Shown here: positions 10,371-23,000 of the stretch, piece by piece
How the letters are laid out: each line of letters begins with the position of its first letter
Numbering within the stretch: the stretch's first letter is position 1
Source: Neostapfia colusana
Taxonomy: Eukaryota; Streptophyta; Magnoliopsida; Poales; Poaceae
NCBI GenBank assembly: GCA_030760725.1
Contig: JASWHV010000016.1
Location: forward strand, 20,637,084-20,701,083
Direction: 5' to 3'
DNA length: 64,000 bases
Program-made: the position numbers and the translations under genes
Notes under the pieces: generated by a model
Databases searched by the model: none
What the model saw: the letters and a program-made list of their open reading frames with translations, nothing else
Told to the model about the DNA's origin: nothing

Positions 10371-11770
10371 ATGGCTTCCAACTTGCCTCCGCCGCGCTCT
10401 ACCGGACCAGCCGAGCTCGGGTCAGTGCGCAGGCTGCTGGGCTGGCACGCGGAGGAGCAGAAGCACTGGCTCCGGTAGGGATCTCTCCCCCTGCTCCTGT
10501 AGAAGGGGGACATAGTCTGCTTCACCGCCTACGCCATGGTGGGGTTTGTCCCGCTGATTTCTTCCTTCTTCGTGACGCTGCTGGAGATGTATGGTCTCCA
10601 GCTCCATCACCTCTCCCCCAACTCCGTCGCGATGGCCACCGTCTTTGTGCACTTCTGCGAGATGTTCGTGGGGGTGCGCGCTTCAGTGACGCTCTTCCGC
10701 TACTTCTTCGTGTTGCGGACGACCGGGCAGAGCTCGAAGAATCAGCTGGGGGCGTACTACTTCCAGCATCGCTGCAAGGATCCGAAGGCCTTTGGGTACC
10801 TTCTACCTTTCGGCGCGGTGAGATGGGAAAACTGGAGGGAGAACTGGGTGATCGTGCAGACCGACGAGCATGATCGCCTGCAGCTGCCAACTGCCGGCCC
10901 GACCACCGAGCGTCGCTTCTTGGAGGAGATCCCGGAGCTGGAGCCAGAGTACGCGGAGGTCTTGGAGCGGATCTGGTTCCTGGTCAACGAGGGGCTGACG
11001 TCCCTGATGGTGTTGATAGACTTCCTGTCACGCCGTATTGCACCCTTGCAACAGCGCAACCGCCCGGCATGGTACTACACCGGCGAGCACGACTGCACCA
11101 GGCTGGAGAAGGGTCTCAGCTCCGACCCATCAGAGGAGGTGTTGTATGAGATGGTGGGCAAGGTGAGTGGCGACTTCGTCACTGGTGGTGACCTCACATT
11201 CCCGGCCTCTTGCACCCCCCTCTTCTTGGAGCCGCAGTGGAGGGCGGAGTTGCTGCGGAAGATGCCGAACCTTGACGAAATCGGGATTGCCGTGCGTCAG
11301 GTTAGGGATGCCTTCCGGGGGATCTCGATCCCCGGGGTCGAGCGCTCCGGGGCAGAGCGCGAGGCGTCAGCTGCTGCCCAACCCGCACCGAGGGTCGACG
11401 GAGCTCGGACCGTTGAAAAGGGGAAGGGTAAGGAGCCGGCCCCCCGGGCAGCCGGAGAAGAAACGCGCCCGGTCCCCTCCGAGGGCGTCGTTTGCACCCA
11501 GTCAGGGGGTCAGGGTACCCTTGCGCCCATCTCCTGGAGGCGCTGGTTCGTCGGGCGGCGACCCAAAGAAACCTCGGGTCTCCAGCTCCGGCGGGGCTCC
11601 TCTCGGACAGCGGCGGTCCAAGGAGCTCCGGGTGTCCCGCCTTCGTTCTTCATGCGGAGGAGCTTCAAGGAGGGACGCCGGTGGGGTGATGCCCGGGGGT
11701 GAGCCGAGGGCTCAAGCGCCACAGCCAGCGAGCGTACCGGCTGCAGGCTCGGCAAGTAGCGGCGCCGGAA
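10371..11770 (+). pseudogene. Family C reverse-strand gene, Transposase_28-type (broken)
   Basis: The ATG is at 10371. The frame is shared with the homologous gene at 57495 but hits TAG at 10476-10478 and again at 10500-10502. It then stays open to about 11440 through the region I assign to the Pfam family Transposase_28 ('putative gypsy-type transposon'). Visible landmarks are GFVP.ISSFFVTLLE, HLSPNS, FCEMFVGV, LFRYFFVLR, YYFQHRCKDPK, RRIAPLQQR and FLEPQWR. A run of six C at 11440-11445 has five in the relative, which shifts the frame into the KKRARSPP (NLS-like) tail. The gene is cut at about 11770 by the copia remnant, so the coiled-coil exon is lost. It reads opposite to its element and is the extra gene known in Tat-lineage elements such as Grande and RIRE2. 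Its role is unknown. Confidence 0.8.
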
Positions 11771-11772
11771 GG

Positions 11773-12234
11773 AGAATGATTATGAATAATAAAAATGCAG
11801 CAACAAGTGTCATGTTTTCAGGTTTTGAAATAGTTGAGTAAGGGAGATCATGACTTGCTTAAACTGAAAAATACATTTGATCTCTAGCATGGCTTACACT
11901 ACTTTATGTATCTCATTGATGTGATAGTGTAAGTAACCTGATAGTATGACTTGGATGAGCTTTGTTTGTATGTATATGTTATAATATGCTCATAACATTT
12001 AAAAATTTCTCTTTTGAACCTTGCTGAATACATTGTCAAAGGGGGAGAAATATGTATAAGGAGAGATTTTTTACACTTTGCATATGTTATACACTTTCTT
12101 CCTTCTCTGATTTTAAAAAATGGGGAGAAATTAATAAAGGGGGAGAAATGAGTTTTCAAAGCTTTTCAAAACTTTTCATAAGCCAATGTTCAGATTTTAA
12201 TTGGTGTTGCCAATGCATTCATCAAGGGGGAGAT
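11773..12234 (+). mobile_element. Ty1/copia 3' internal end with polypurine tract
   Basis: An AT-rich non-coding stretch with repeated purine tracts (GGGGGAGAAATATG near 12040, GGGGAGAAATTAAT near 12122, AAGGGGGAGAAATGAG near 12138). It ends in AAGGGGGAGAT at 12224-12234, immediately before the LTR start. Multiple GGGGGAGA tracts before the 3' LTR are typical of copia SIRE/Maximus-type elements. The coding part is absent: the boundary with the family C gene at about 11770 is a truncation. Confidence 0.65.
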
Positions 12235-13840
12235 TGTGAGACCTATGTATGCTGAATACATTGGCAATTAGGATAAACGTTAGCATTAACATTCAATATT
12301 TTGAATATTGCCAAAACATTCTTCTGTGGCATGGTCCGACAAGTTCTTTGTTCGGTCCGCCAAGTGTTGGCAAGGTCCGACGCAAGGTCCGGAGAGCTTC
12401 TGTGAGGTCCGGAGCTTTTTTTTAGGGAGTTCCCGTGAAGTTCAACTCGTAGAACTGCAGCGTCTTGTTTTTGCTTTTAACTCGCAATGTTTCAAACTTG
12501 CTTTATGGGAAGGTTTGCTTATTATTAATTTGCTAAGTTTTTGGTGTGTTTTGGTGGTTATGGCTGTTATAATTTCATATGGTTTGCAACATGCTTATGT
12601 GACGTGCTCATGTAAGGTGTTGTGGTTTTCGAACTAACGTGAGTCAAGTCGAGGACTTGTGCTCGGAAGAATTGGTTGTTTATTCATGTGCAGTTGTTGC
12701 TTGAGTTCAAGACATGGATGGTGACGGGATCCTTGGACTAGTCTCAGGGAGGAGATGAGGTTCCAACAACCAAGTTCGGGAGGAGCTGTGGTTGAGTTGA
12801 TCGGGAGGTCGCGCAGCATGTTTTGATCAAGGGCAGTGCATATGAAGGTTGCGTGTACGTCGTTGGAAGGTGTTTGCACGTGTGCAAGGAGTGCATGGAC
12901 GTCGCAACATTGTTCCAAGGCGTGATGAAGAGAAGTGGATGTAAAGAATTGGTCGGAAAGGTCCAACCGTCTGGATTGCGTACTCAGGCTGAGGCTGAGT
13001 CGGATATGGCTCAAATATGGAAGATTTGAGTTGGTTATGATAGGATTTCATGCTAGGCACGAAGTTGAGTTGTTTTAGGAATGTTTAGGACGCTCCTAAG
13101 GTGTTTGGAAGTCTCACGGTTGCTTCTATCTGCGAATAGGAGAGTCCTGAGCAGTTATGGTAAGTTAGGATATGAGTCCAATTAGGAGTAGGAGTCCTAG
13201 ATTGGATTGTTTAGCCTGAGGGCTGGCTATAAAAGCAAGGGAGGCCAGAGCTCTCGTGGGTAGAGAACTTTGGGCTGTTCCTCTTGTGTTTCTATTGAAT
13301 AAAGTTCATAGTTTCGAGGAGCTTTTGTGCCTTGTTCATCCGATTTGTTTTTCGTCAAGTCTTTCTCGCCGAGTTTCTGGACAGACCGACGTTGCTTTGG
13401 TGTTTCATTCATAACTCGAGTTTTACAGATCCGATTGACGTGATTCTTTTTAGGTTGTCTTCACAACTCAATTATCTATCATCTATGCAATTTTCACGAG
13501 CTTCGGATCTGTAGTTTTTGAGATACACGAGTTTCTTTGCAGCATTGCAGATCTGTTTTATATCAGGTAGAACAGATTGATCTTCGTTTAATGTTTTGAT
13601 CGTGTCTCAAGTTTTACTTCATGTTTTCAAGTGATTCTTGTTGCATTAGATCCGTGACTTGATTATATACCTCTCTACTTGATTTGTCATGGTTGAACAC
13701 GTTTGAAAACACTTGCACACATGGTTTCTTTAAATTATTGATTTTTTGCTGAGGGGTTTTTGTTGTTTCCGCTGCGAAAAGTTTTAATCTACCATTCACC
13801 CCCCCCTCTGGTAGCTTTTCACGTGCTCTTCGATCCTACA
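12235..13840 (+). repeat. Ty1/copia 3' LTR (1606 bp)
   Basis: It starts TGTGAGACC right after the polypurine tract and ends TCGATCCTACA at 13840. The terminal part (TTCACCCCCCCCTC, then TCGATCCTACA) is the usual end of grass copia LTRs. A TATA box (TATAAAA) lies at 13228-13234 and an AATAAA at about 13297-13302, so R-U5 is about 580 bases. Family C pol follows directly at 13841. No 5' LTR of this element is in the window, so no target duplication can be checked. Confidence 0.75.
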
Positions 13841-14384
13841 CAAGGCAACCAACAACATGGCAGAGTATGAAGCACTCATCTTTGGCCTACAGACAGCCCT
13901 GTCTTTGGGCGCTCGCCAGTTGTTGGCACAGGGCGACTCCCAGCTGGTTATCAAGCAAGTTAAGGGCGAATGCTCCTGCAATGACCCGCAGCTAGCTGCT
14001 TATCTGCTTCACGTGCAGATGTTGGAGAAATAATTCCTCGACTTGGATCTGCGCCACGTACCGCGCGCTGGCAATGCCGCAGCTGATGACCTTTCAACGA
14101 AGGCCTCCACCGGAGCACCTGTGCCCGAAGGAGTCTTCGAGAGGACGTTTCTGCGGCCCACAGCCCGGCCCACCGAGCCGAGCGAAGGGGGCTGGACCAG
14201 CACCTCGAAGCTGGCGGTCCCGGCGGCCCTGCAGCCATGGACGCCGCCAAGGATTGTAAGCGTCACTGGGGACTCCGTGCAACCCAGCGCTCAAGATCCA
14301 GAAGCTCAAGTCAGACCCGATGCATGGATCACGGAGATCCGGGACTACTTGAAAGACAACATCCTCCCTCATGAACGTGTATCC
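13841..14384 (+). pseudogene. pol: Family C RNase H / integrase N-terminus (plus copy 1, first part)
   Basis: This starts mid-RNase H (KATNNMAEYEAL, then LLAQGDSQLV and LDLRHVPRAGNAAAD) and runs toward the integrase zinc-binding region before the family B insertion. A TAA at about 14030 replaces the Lys-Asp junction seen in copy 2. Upstream it is cut by the copia LTR. The gene resumes at 41428 after the family B element, with the 5-bp duplication tatcc on both sides. Confidence 0.85.
14380..14384. repeat. Target-site duplication (left), family B
   Basis: tatcc directly before the LTR start at 14385. The identical tatcc at 41423-41427 directly follows the 3' LTR end. Removing the element and one copy restores the family C pol frame. 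Confidence 0.95.
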
Positions 14385-17300
14385 TGTAAAAGTCCCAAAA
14401 ACTTGTGAATAGAAAACTTGAGCTATGAATAAAGTTGAGTTTGAATACAAGAAATGGGACTTTCAAAAACTTTTATTTCTCATGAAAGTGTTGGCATGTG
14501 CTATAAAACTTTGAATTCAGTTTGAAATAAGAGGGTCACTTTCAAAAAGAAGAAGGGCATGTTTCAAAAGAGGAAATTCAAACTGTTGTTTGAAAAGTTT
14601 TATTTGCAATGACCAACTCAAAGATCAGAGGGCATATTCAAACTCCCCAGGTTCAAATTGTAGAGGGGGCAAATTTGGAGCAAATTTGGAGGTGCTTTGA
14701 TAGGAATATCAAAGGAACTTGTGAATTCTGTACAAATTTGAATTTAAATTTGAAACTGAGGCAAAACTGGTCAAATGGCAAAATGACCTTTGAATTTGGA
14801 TCCCTAATAGCTGAAGTTTACAATGTGCCAAAAATTTGGATATTTAGGAGAGATGAGTGGGACCCAATTGTCATTGAGGAGAGGGGAAGACTTAGCACTT
14901 AAGCAATACTTTCCTCTGTTCAGACTCAAACCGGCTCTCAGTTTTTCGCTCGAAGGCACTGAAGCACCGATCGCAGCACGCGCGCGCCACCGGGGCAGCG
15001 TTGCCGCCAGCTCCCGAGCAGCTCCAGAGGCGGTTTCCCCTCGCCCTTATCGTTCCCACCGAGTGAGTGTCGGCCACACAGCCAACTCCACTCCCACGCC
15101 ATCACGGGTTTCTCCTCGCCGAGCGGCTCCCGCGAGAAAGAAATCACGCAGCTCGTTGACGCCCGGCCACCCCGATGAAGCAACCGCCGTGCTGAGCCTC
15201 TCCACAACGTCGCCAGACCCCACTGAGCGTGGCCAACGAAAGAAACCGGAGCAAACCCCACGGGGACCCCGGCGTCAAGCTCAATCTTTCTCCACGGCAC
15301 CGGGCGAAGTCGCCGCTGCAAGAATCCGTCGCCCAGCCACAACAGAGCCTCTCCTCTCGAGTTGCAAAAGCAAAAAGGTTCTCTTATGCCTCTGCTCACT
15401 TCACCGCAACTAAGGCGACCTGTCTTGGACGGTGCTCGCCGGAATTTCAATTCTTCCGACGACATACGATAATAACTGTGGGTAGAAATTTGGTAAATTC
15501 ATCACACACGTCGAACTACTCATCACACCACGTAGCATACATCTTCCAGACCCCCGCGCGCGTTCATAGGATCAAGAACCACCGAGAACCATTGAGCAGA
15601 GCCACTGTTCATCGAGTTTTTTGATTTTCGCCGGATTTTGACCTAGGCCGACGGTGAGGTCATATTTCCGGCGAGTTCCAGAGAGATCGGTGGTTGGGTC
15701 CGTGTTCTCCTCTGTGTGGTGGTGCTGTACGCGCAAACGGCTACGTGTTTGGTGTAGTATAACGCCCTAGCGATGTCGCCGGAGTGGCCACCGCCGCTGT
15801 CGCCGTCGCACCTAGGTTTCCGACCATCGTCGAGCTGAGATAAGCCTGGCAACGTGTTCCTCGTACGAGAATACGTGGGTGCAGCGAGATCCAGCAAGTT
15901 CCGAGCACCGGAACGCACTCCCGGCAAGAGCTGCGGCGAGCTCGGCGGCGCGGGAGCGTGGGCAGCCGGAGGAAGACGAAGACGGGGGTTGGCCCATGCG
16001 TCAGTCACTGTTGCGAGGGAGGGGGATTGTCTGTGGCCTAGGATCGGTCTCTGACAATGCGGGGACAGGTCTGTGGCCCCGTGTGGCGTGATTCCAGCGG
16101 CTGACACGTGTAGGGTGGACCGACCGTCAGAGTTTGAATATTTCCCGAATTAATTTGAATTCCAGATTTAGTTCAAACTTTAGAACCTCATAACTTTTGC
16201 TAGGAAGCTCCAAATTTAGTGATTCAAATTGGGTTAGATTCAGGATGAAAAGCTCTATCCAAATATTCAACCCAATTTGCATGAAAACTAATAGAAGTTT
16301 CTGGAGAATTCTTTAAAGCTTTTCAGCAAAAGAATTTTATAGGGAGTTTGGTTCATCCAAAATTTCCCAAATTTTGCCAGGATATTCTTTAGGATATTAG
16401 GAGACTCCTGTAAAAGTTTCAGCTCATTTGGAGTTGATTTAATTAGGGTAATTCTAATTCCAAATTTCTGCATTCAAATAAATACAGAAACATTTTCAGA
16501 GAATTTCCAAAACTTGGAAATTCAGTTCTAGCCATTCCTTAGCCCCAAAAATCCTAGGAAAAATCATGCATGCTCCCTGAGCTATGTATAAAATTTTATT
16601 TCACTTGAATTGGCATGAAAGTGCAAATTTATTCAGAATTAAGTCCTTTTTGCCTAAATGCTTAGAGAATTGTTCTGGTTGATCTACTTAGTGAAATATT
16701 CTGAATTTTGGTCCAGAGGACTTTCTTGTGACAAGGAACGCACAAGAAAATTTCCAGCTCCATTGGAGCCCTGGATCATTCTGTCCTGTTCAACCTTATT
16801 AGTTGATCCCCACCCAAGTGATGAAACACCACTCATCACTTGATGATAAGGCTTAAACACAAACCCAAACCACCAGCACAAGTTTCATTTTTAAATTCTT
16901 AAACAAAGTTCCAGTTTCAAACTTGTCTTTAGAACTTGTTAGCGAAAAGTTTTATAATTAAACATGTATACATATTCATAACGTGTAGTGATTAGACGTG
17001 GAAAGTGAAGAAGGAGGAGTTGAGCTTGGAGCAAGAAGCAAGAAGGCAGTGATTCAGCTTCAAGTCATCATCAGCAACTAACTTCATCTTATCTTACTTT
17101 AGACACCTGCAAAACCAAGGCAAGCCCCGGTTTGCACTTAAGTTGTTTTTAAAGTTTTCCCTTTGTTCACTACATTTGGTCAAGGTTTGTATGTGCATTA
17201 GGTCAAGGATGTTGATACTCCACTTGCATAACCAAACATGAACCCTGAGGTCAAGGGTAGCTTTGTGTCATCGCTGTAGAATAAGGCCGTGCTAAATAGG

Positions 17301-18525
17301 CTAGGACATCCGGTAGAAGACGAGTAGTTGGGATCTACTCGCGAGCTTTGTTTTAGGATCACATAAGTGGGGTTTGAAAGAGAGGCAAACTAAAGTTTAC
17401 GTTTCTAAAGATGAGACCGGACAGGAGAGTTAGGTAGCGACAAGACAAGGTCTTGGTCGAGTAGCTCTGCCCGTGTCGGTCAAGGACCGAAGCGTATGCA
17501 GCCCCGCTGAGCAAGTATTGAGTTGTGTACCCGATGCTTACTGATATATGGGAACCAGGAAACCGATGTACCAGGTTCACTGGGTTGTAGAGGCATACCA
17601 CATCGTCTCGTTAGACCTATGAGCCCGAGACGGCGCGACCAGTTCTACAGTCTAGTGTCCTGCGAAAGGTTGCCACATATGACGTAATGAAGGACGCCAG
17701 AGTTGGGTCTTCAGAGTCGGGCGTATGTGTCGAGTTATCCGGGTAGTGTTTGATTCGAATCACCGTCCCTCGCAGTTGTGAGTACCGCTTGCTCACTGTG
17801 TTGTGACGTAGTAAGCAAGTTGTGTGGGAACAGTTTGCAAAAGTATAATTGCTGCTATGATTATGTTAAACTGCATGAGAACCTTGTTTGAAGTAGAGAT
17901 AGAGCAAACCAAATTTATTTTTCACCTTGGGACAAGTAACATTGGAATGAAGCGTTTCTTGTTTGATTGTGGAGTTCCAATGTTGCTGGGCGCAAGGTCA
18001 CAACTATTATGGCTAAAATCTGAAAGTTAAGGATGAACTCGTAGGCGAGTCTTTTCGCAAATGACAGGCTTAAGTCTTAGGTTACTTTCATGTAGAGTTT
18101 CATGTCTTAGGAAAGACGGTTAAGTCTTGCTGAGGCTTTTTGCTCACTCTTGCTATATAAGTGGTTTTGCAGGTAAACCTCAACGCTATAAAGAAGGTTG
18201 TCCGGTGAGACTCGGGAACTTCCGAGTCATGTCACACTTGGAGAACCTAGCCGCTGCCGTGTCTTCGTGTTGCTAGCGAGAGGAGTCCGCGGGCTGGACC
18301 TCTTCTCGAGTGCTTCGTAGTTATTCAACGTGAGCTGGTTATAGACTTCTGCTGTAGCTATTTTATGTAAATTATTTACAAAGAACAGTTGTAAGCTTCC
18401 GCTTTGATTTATGTAATACTGTGTTCCTTATATGTGTGCTGTTGGGTGCCGCATAACACGGCACCACCCAGTGCGATTCCTCGGGCGAGGCGGCACGGCC
18501 CCGTGATGGAGGTCGGGCCCCCTCA
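14385..18525 (+). repeat. Family B 5' LTR
   Basis: It starts TGTAAAAGTCC and ends GGGCCCCCTCA. A GC-rich block (about 14940-15470) is followed by a long AT-rich part. A TATATAAG at 18154-18161 is a possible promoter. Long frames in the GC-rich block are present in both LTRs but resemble no protein I know. Confidence 0.93.
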
Positions 18526-18528
18526 GCG

Positions 18529-18541
18529 TGGTATCAGAGCC
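18529..18541 (+). other. Primer-binding site, initiator tRNA-Met type
   Basis: TGGTATCAGAGCC three bases after the 5' LTR. This is the standard plant initiator tRNA-Met primer complement used by chromoviruses. Confidence 0.93.
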
Positions 18542-20071
18542 ACATTGGTAATAGCGCACGGAATAAGGATCGTATTACGACAAAAACTTAGGATACGGTG
18601 AGGAAACGATATTAGGCCCACATAAGGACTATAGTAGTATAGTTACTTAAAGTGGCATTGCTAACTTACTTGTTATAATTATGAATTTTGATTCTGTAAC
18701 GACGCACCTACGTTCTGGTAAGAATGGTAAGGAACGCCACCGAAAGCGGTTCAATTTTGGTTAGCTCCCCTGACGAGGAATGTGGTTCAGGGAAAGATCT
18801 CACAGCTTGGTGTGAGACGTCAATATGAACTCTTGGACTCTCCATGTTCCTGAGTTCATATGAAACGCTGATCCCTAGTGTGCATTAGGCAAGTAAGTGG
18901 AGACCCCATCGTGTGGTCAGTAACGTGATAGTGTGTTCTTCTGGAAGTAGCCCAGGAGGACATACGCAGCTTTTGCCGTCGGCGTGCCCTGCAGGGCAGT
19001 AGGTGGTATCCGTTGGGTTGATAACATTCCCAACCGTGATGACCCGTTCATGATATACTCGGGTTCCCCGTCGTGTGGTGTTGAAACATGATCACGTGCC
19101 TTGAGACGTGGCTTAACTCAAGGACGGCCGTATGACAATGACACGGGAGTTTGTATTTACTTTCAAATATGGAACTGCCTGAGATGAAACAACCCTTGAG
19201 TGCACCACTATTGAGTGTTTTTCTGCAGGTACTAACCACGTACTTATCCCGTGTAGTACACGTGTGCGAGAGACCATCTTAGTGCCACTGATAATACGTA
19301 TATCCGGTATAATCCGGGTAGGATTTTTCTTTTGGTGAGGCTACGTAGTACCGACAGGATTCTTACGGTGCATCGACACCGTACTGAACATATAATCCTC
19401 TTCCCTATGAAGAACTGATTCATGAACTAACTTTCAACTAAAATGGAAGTTTGAAACAAGTATTAGTTACTGAACTCTTATTTTGAGCTAAGATTCAAAT
19501 GAGAGCATAACTAGGTGTCAAAGTTTTCAAAAACAGAGTGCTCTGTTTCTGGCAGAAATTCTTGCTGGACTTTAACAGAGCATAACTCTGAGTAGCTTGA
19601 TCCAATTAAGGTGTATGATACAGTTCTGGAAAGATTTTCAAGTGTTCTACAACTTCCTTGTAGACCTCCAGAGCAAAATCATACGTTAAGTGGGTGAAAA
19701 GTCCAGTGGAAGGCAAACTGTTCAAAACCAGGACAGTAGCAAAAACCTCTCTGGACCTTTCTGTTTTAAGCCACAAATTCCTGTAGAAAAATCCTTAAGG
19801 AGCACATAAGTACTTGTTAGTAAGATACTGAAGTTTACTACAACTTTGGTATTGAGCTCAAGTCAAGAATCTGTTAATAACTTGAGTAAAAATTTGGAGT
19901 TTGTGTGAGCTGGTCAGGGTAGTCCCGCTGATTAGCTTAGCGTACATAAGATTTGTTTAAACATGAATGTGGTTATGCTTTCATAAAGTTCATGACATGT
20001 TCATGTTTTACTTATCTTTACTTACTACTGAGATAGAATTTTGATTGACTCAAAATTTTGTTTCGTGCAGT
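18542..20071 (+). other. Family B untranslated leader
   Basis: About 1.5 kb between the primer site and gag. I find no convincing ORF. The last bases before the gag ATG (TTGTTTCGTGCAG at 20058-20070) look like a 3' splice site, so a spliced leader is possible. Confidence 0.5.
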
Positions 20072-23000
20072 ATGGTACGTACACATTCTCAAATGGAGCT
20101 TGGAGATTCAAGTCGAGGTGGGAATGACTCGACTTCATCACAAGAGCCATCGCCAACCGGATTGGTGGAAATTATGGCCAAAATGAATGAAACTCTCCAA
20201 ACTCTAGTTCAGCAAGGCATAGATCGAGAAGCTCAACGTCACATGCCAACCCAGAGCACATATCTGGATTTCTTGGCGACACAACCGCCGGTATTCTCTG
20301 AGGCGGCTGACCATTGTGAAGCAAATCACTGGTTATGTGTCATAGAGTCCAAGTTTGGGTTGATCCGATGTGATGAATTCTCGAAGACTCTATATGCCGC
20401 TCAGCAGCTTCATGGTTTTGCTGGAGCATGGTGGGCAGAATACATTGCTGTCCAACCAGCAGGGCATCGTGTCACATGGGCGGAGTTCCAGGCTGCATTT
20501 CGTGCTCGTTTCATCCCTGCCGGCATAATGCAAACCAGTCTGGATGAGTTCTGGAGTCTGAAGCAAGGGGACATGAGTGTTATTGAGTATGCGAAGGAAT
20601 TCAATCGCTTAGCTCAATATGTCCCTGACTATGTGAAATCACCATCCATGAGGGGTTACCATTTTTATCAAGGGCTGACTGCTAGGCTGCGATGTGAATT
20701 GGCTCAAGTTAGCCAAGAGAATTTTGATGAGTTCGTGAGCTGTGCTATTGCTCAAGAATATTATTCCAACCTTTACCTCAAAGAAAATAGGGAGAGGGAC
20801 TCATCACAAGATGAAGACAATCGTCTACCTCAGAAGTATCGGTTGGTAATCCGTTCACCTTCCGGTCGAGAGATTCCACAAGAGATGCAATCATTCTGGG
20901 AGTGTGACGACTCTTCTACTCCACAGAGGTCTTCTTCACCTCCACCGCAGCAGCAACTTATTTCTTATGCACCTCAGTATCCACATGGTGCACTAGAATA
21001 TTATTACCCTTAAGAGGCTGAAGATGAACAAGGCGATTTCTCAGCTGAACCAAGTGCTGTCCCACTTCATGTTGACGACGAGCCCACTGTCAATGAAGCC
21101 ACCGAACCGAGCAGCAACAATGGGTCTGTGGGTCCAGTTCCACAGAGTGATCTTGGGGAGCAAAGAAAAGCTATGTCCAAAGTGGGGACAGTTAATTATG
21201 TGTCAGTCGATGATCTGCCAAAGGGAGGACCTGTTCTTGCCGGCAGGTTCACCTTAAATGATAAGCCGGTTGTCATTTTATTCGACTCTGGTGCAACACA
21301 TAACTTCATTAGCCGGGCAACGGTAATTCAGGATCAGATCTCCACCACTGTCACGAAAGGTTCATACCTTATTCATTCTCCAGGTGGAGACATATCATCT
21401 AATGATGTTGTCTCTCGAGCACCACTGTGCTTGGGTGGAAAAATTTATCCTACCACCCTCATCATTCTCGAAGACCTAGGAATCAATGCCATATTGGGAA
21501 TATCATGGTTGACCTTCCATAAGGCTGTTCTGGACATCGAGAACAGGAGTGTTCACTTGGACTCTCCACTTCACGGACGTCAAACATTGTATCTCGGCGA
21601 AGCGGTTTCCAAAAACCCAGAAGTATTTAATGACGAGGCGTACAAGTTAGAAGACATTCCGATAGTCCGTGAATATCCGGATGTGTTTCCCGAAGATCTT
21701 CCAGGTCTACCACCTGAGCGCGAGGTGGAGTTCAAAATAGAGTTGATACCGGGAACCACGCCGATCTCTCGGAGACCATACAAAATGGCTCCGAGTGAGT
21801 TAGCAGAATTGAAGGAGCAACTCGAGGATCTGATGGACAAGGGGTTTATTCGTCCAAGTTCATCACCATGGGGTTGCTCAGCTTTATTTGTGAAGAAGAA
21901 GGATGAGACGCTGAGGCTATGCGTCGATTATCGTCCTTTGAATGCTGTGACAATAAAGAACAAGTATCCACTACCAAGAATTGATATTCTCTTCGATCAG
22001 CTAGTGGGTGCTAAAGTCTTCGCTAAGATGGACTTAGGGTCGGGATATCATCAAATCAAGATCCGAGCGGAAGATGTCCCGAAAACAGCATTCTCAACAA
22101 GATATGGACTCTATGAGTATCTTGTCATGTCATTTGGGTTGACCAATGCTCCGGCCCACTTTATGTATCTTATGAACTCGGTGTTCATGCCGGAGCTGGA
22201 TCAGTTCGTCGTGGTATTCATCGATGACATATTGGTCTATTCCAAATCTGAAGAGGAACACGCTAAACATTTGCATATTGTGCTTCAACGCTTGAGAGAT
22301 CACAAGCTCTATGCAAAGTTTAGTAAATGTGAATTCTGGATCAACCAAGTGCCGTTTCTTGGACATATTATTTCAGCGAAAGGCATTGCTGTTGATCCAA
22401 GCAAGATTGAACAAGTGCTGAAGTGGAAGTCTCCAACATCAGTCCATGAAGTTCGTAGCTTCTTGGGTTTGGCGGGATATTACCGGAGGTTCATCCCGAG
22501 CTTCTCAAAAATCTCCAAACCTATGACTGAGCTACTGAAAATTGGCGTCAAATATGATTGGAGCAAGCCATGTGAGGAAGCTTTTCAAGCATTGGTGAAG
22601 CACCTCACAACAGCCCCGGTTCTTGCTCAACCGGATACAACCAAGCCTTTTGATGTTTATTGTGATGCGTCCGGCATCGGGCTTGGTTGTGTACTCATGC
22701 AAGGAGGACGCGTGGTCGCATATGGATCACGGCAGTTACGGAATCATGAGCAACATTATCCAACTCATGATCTCGAGCTTGCTGCCGTGGTACTAGCTTT
22801 GAAGATGTGGAGACATTACCTATTGGGAAATCTGGTTCATCTCTACACCGACCACAAAAGTTTGAAGTACATATTCACTCAAAAGGAGTTGAATATGCGG
22901 CAACGGCGATGGTTGGAGATGATCAAGGACTATGAGATTGAAATTCATTATCATCCGGGCAAGGCAAATGTGGTTGCCGATGCACTCAGCCGGAAGTCTC

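Noticed and set aside
14823..15465. Overlapping ORFs of 175-220 codons on both strands in the GC-rich part of the family B LTR, also at 37720-38382
   Set aside because: They recur only because the two LTRs are copies. There is no recognisable motif, and small indels between the LTRs change the text.
15643..16107. 154-codon minus-strand ORF conserved at 38540-39004
   Set aside because: Present in both LTRs by duplication only; no domain, and no sign of independent conservation.
20072..20095. MVRTHSQM at the family B gag start as a second histone H3-like tail
   Set aside because: Only the first residues resemble the family A ORF0 start. There is no ARKS core and the frame is gag.
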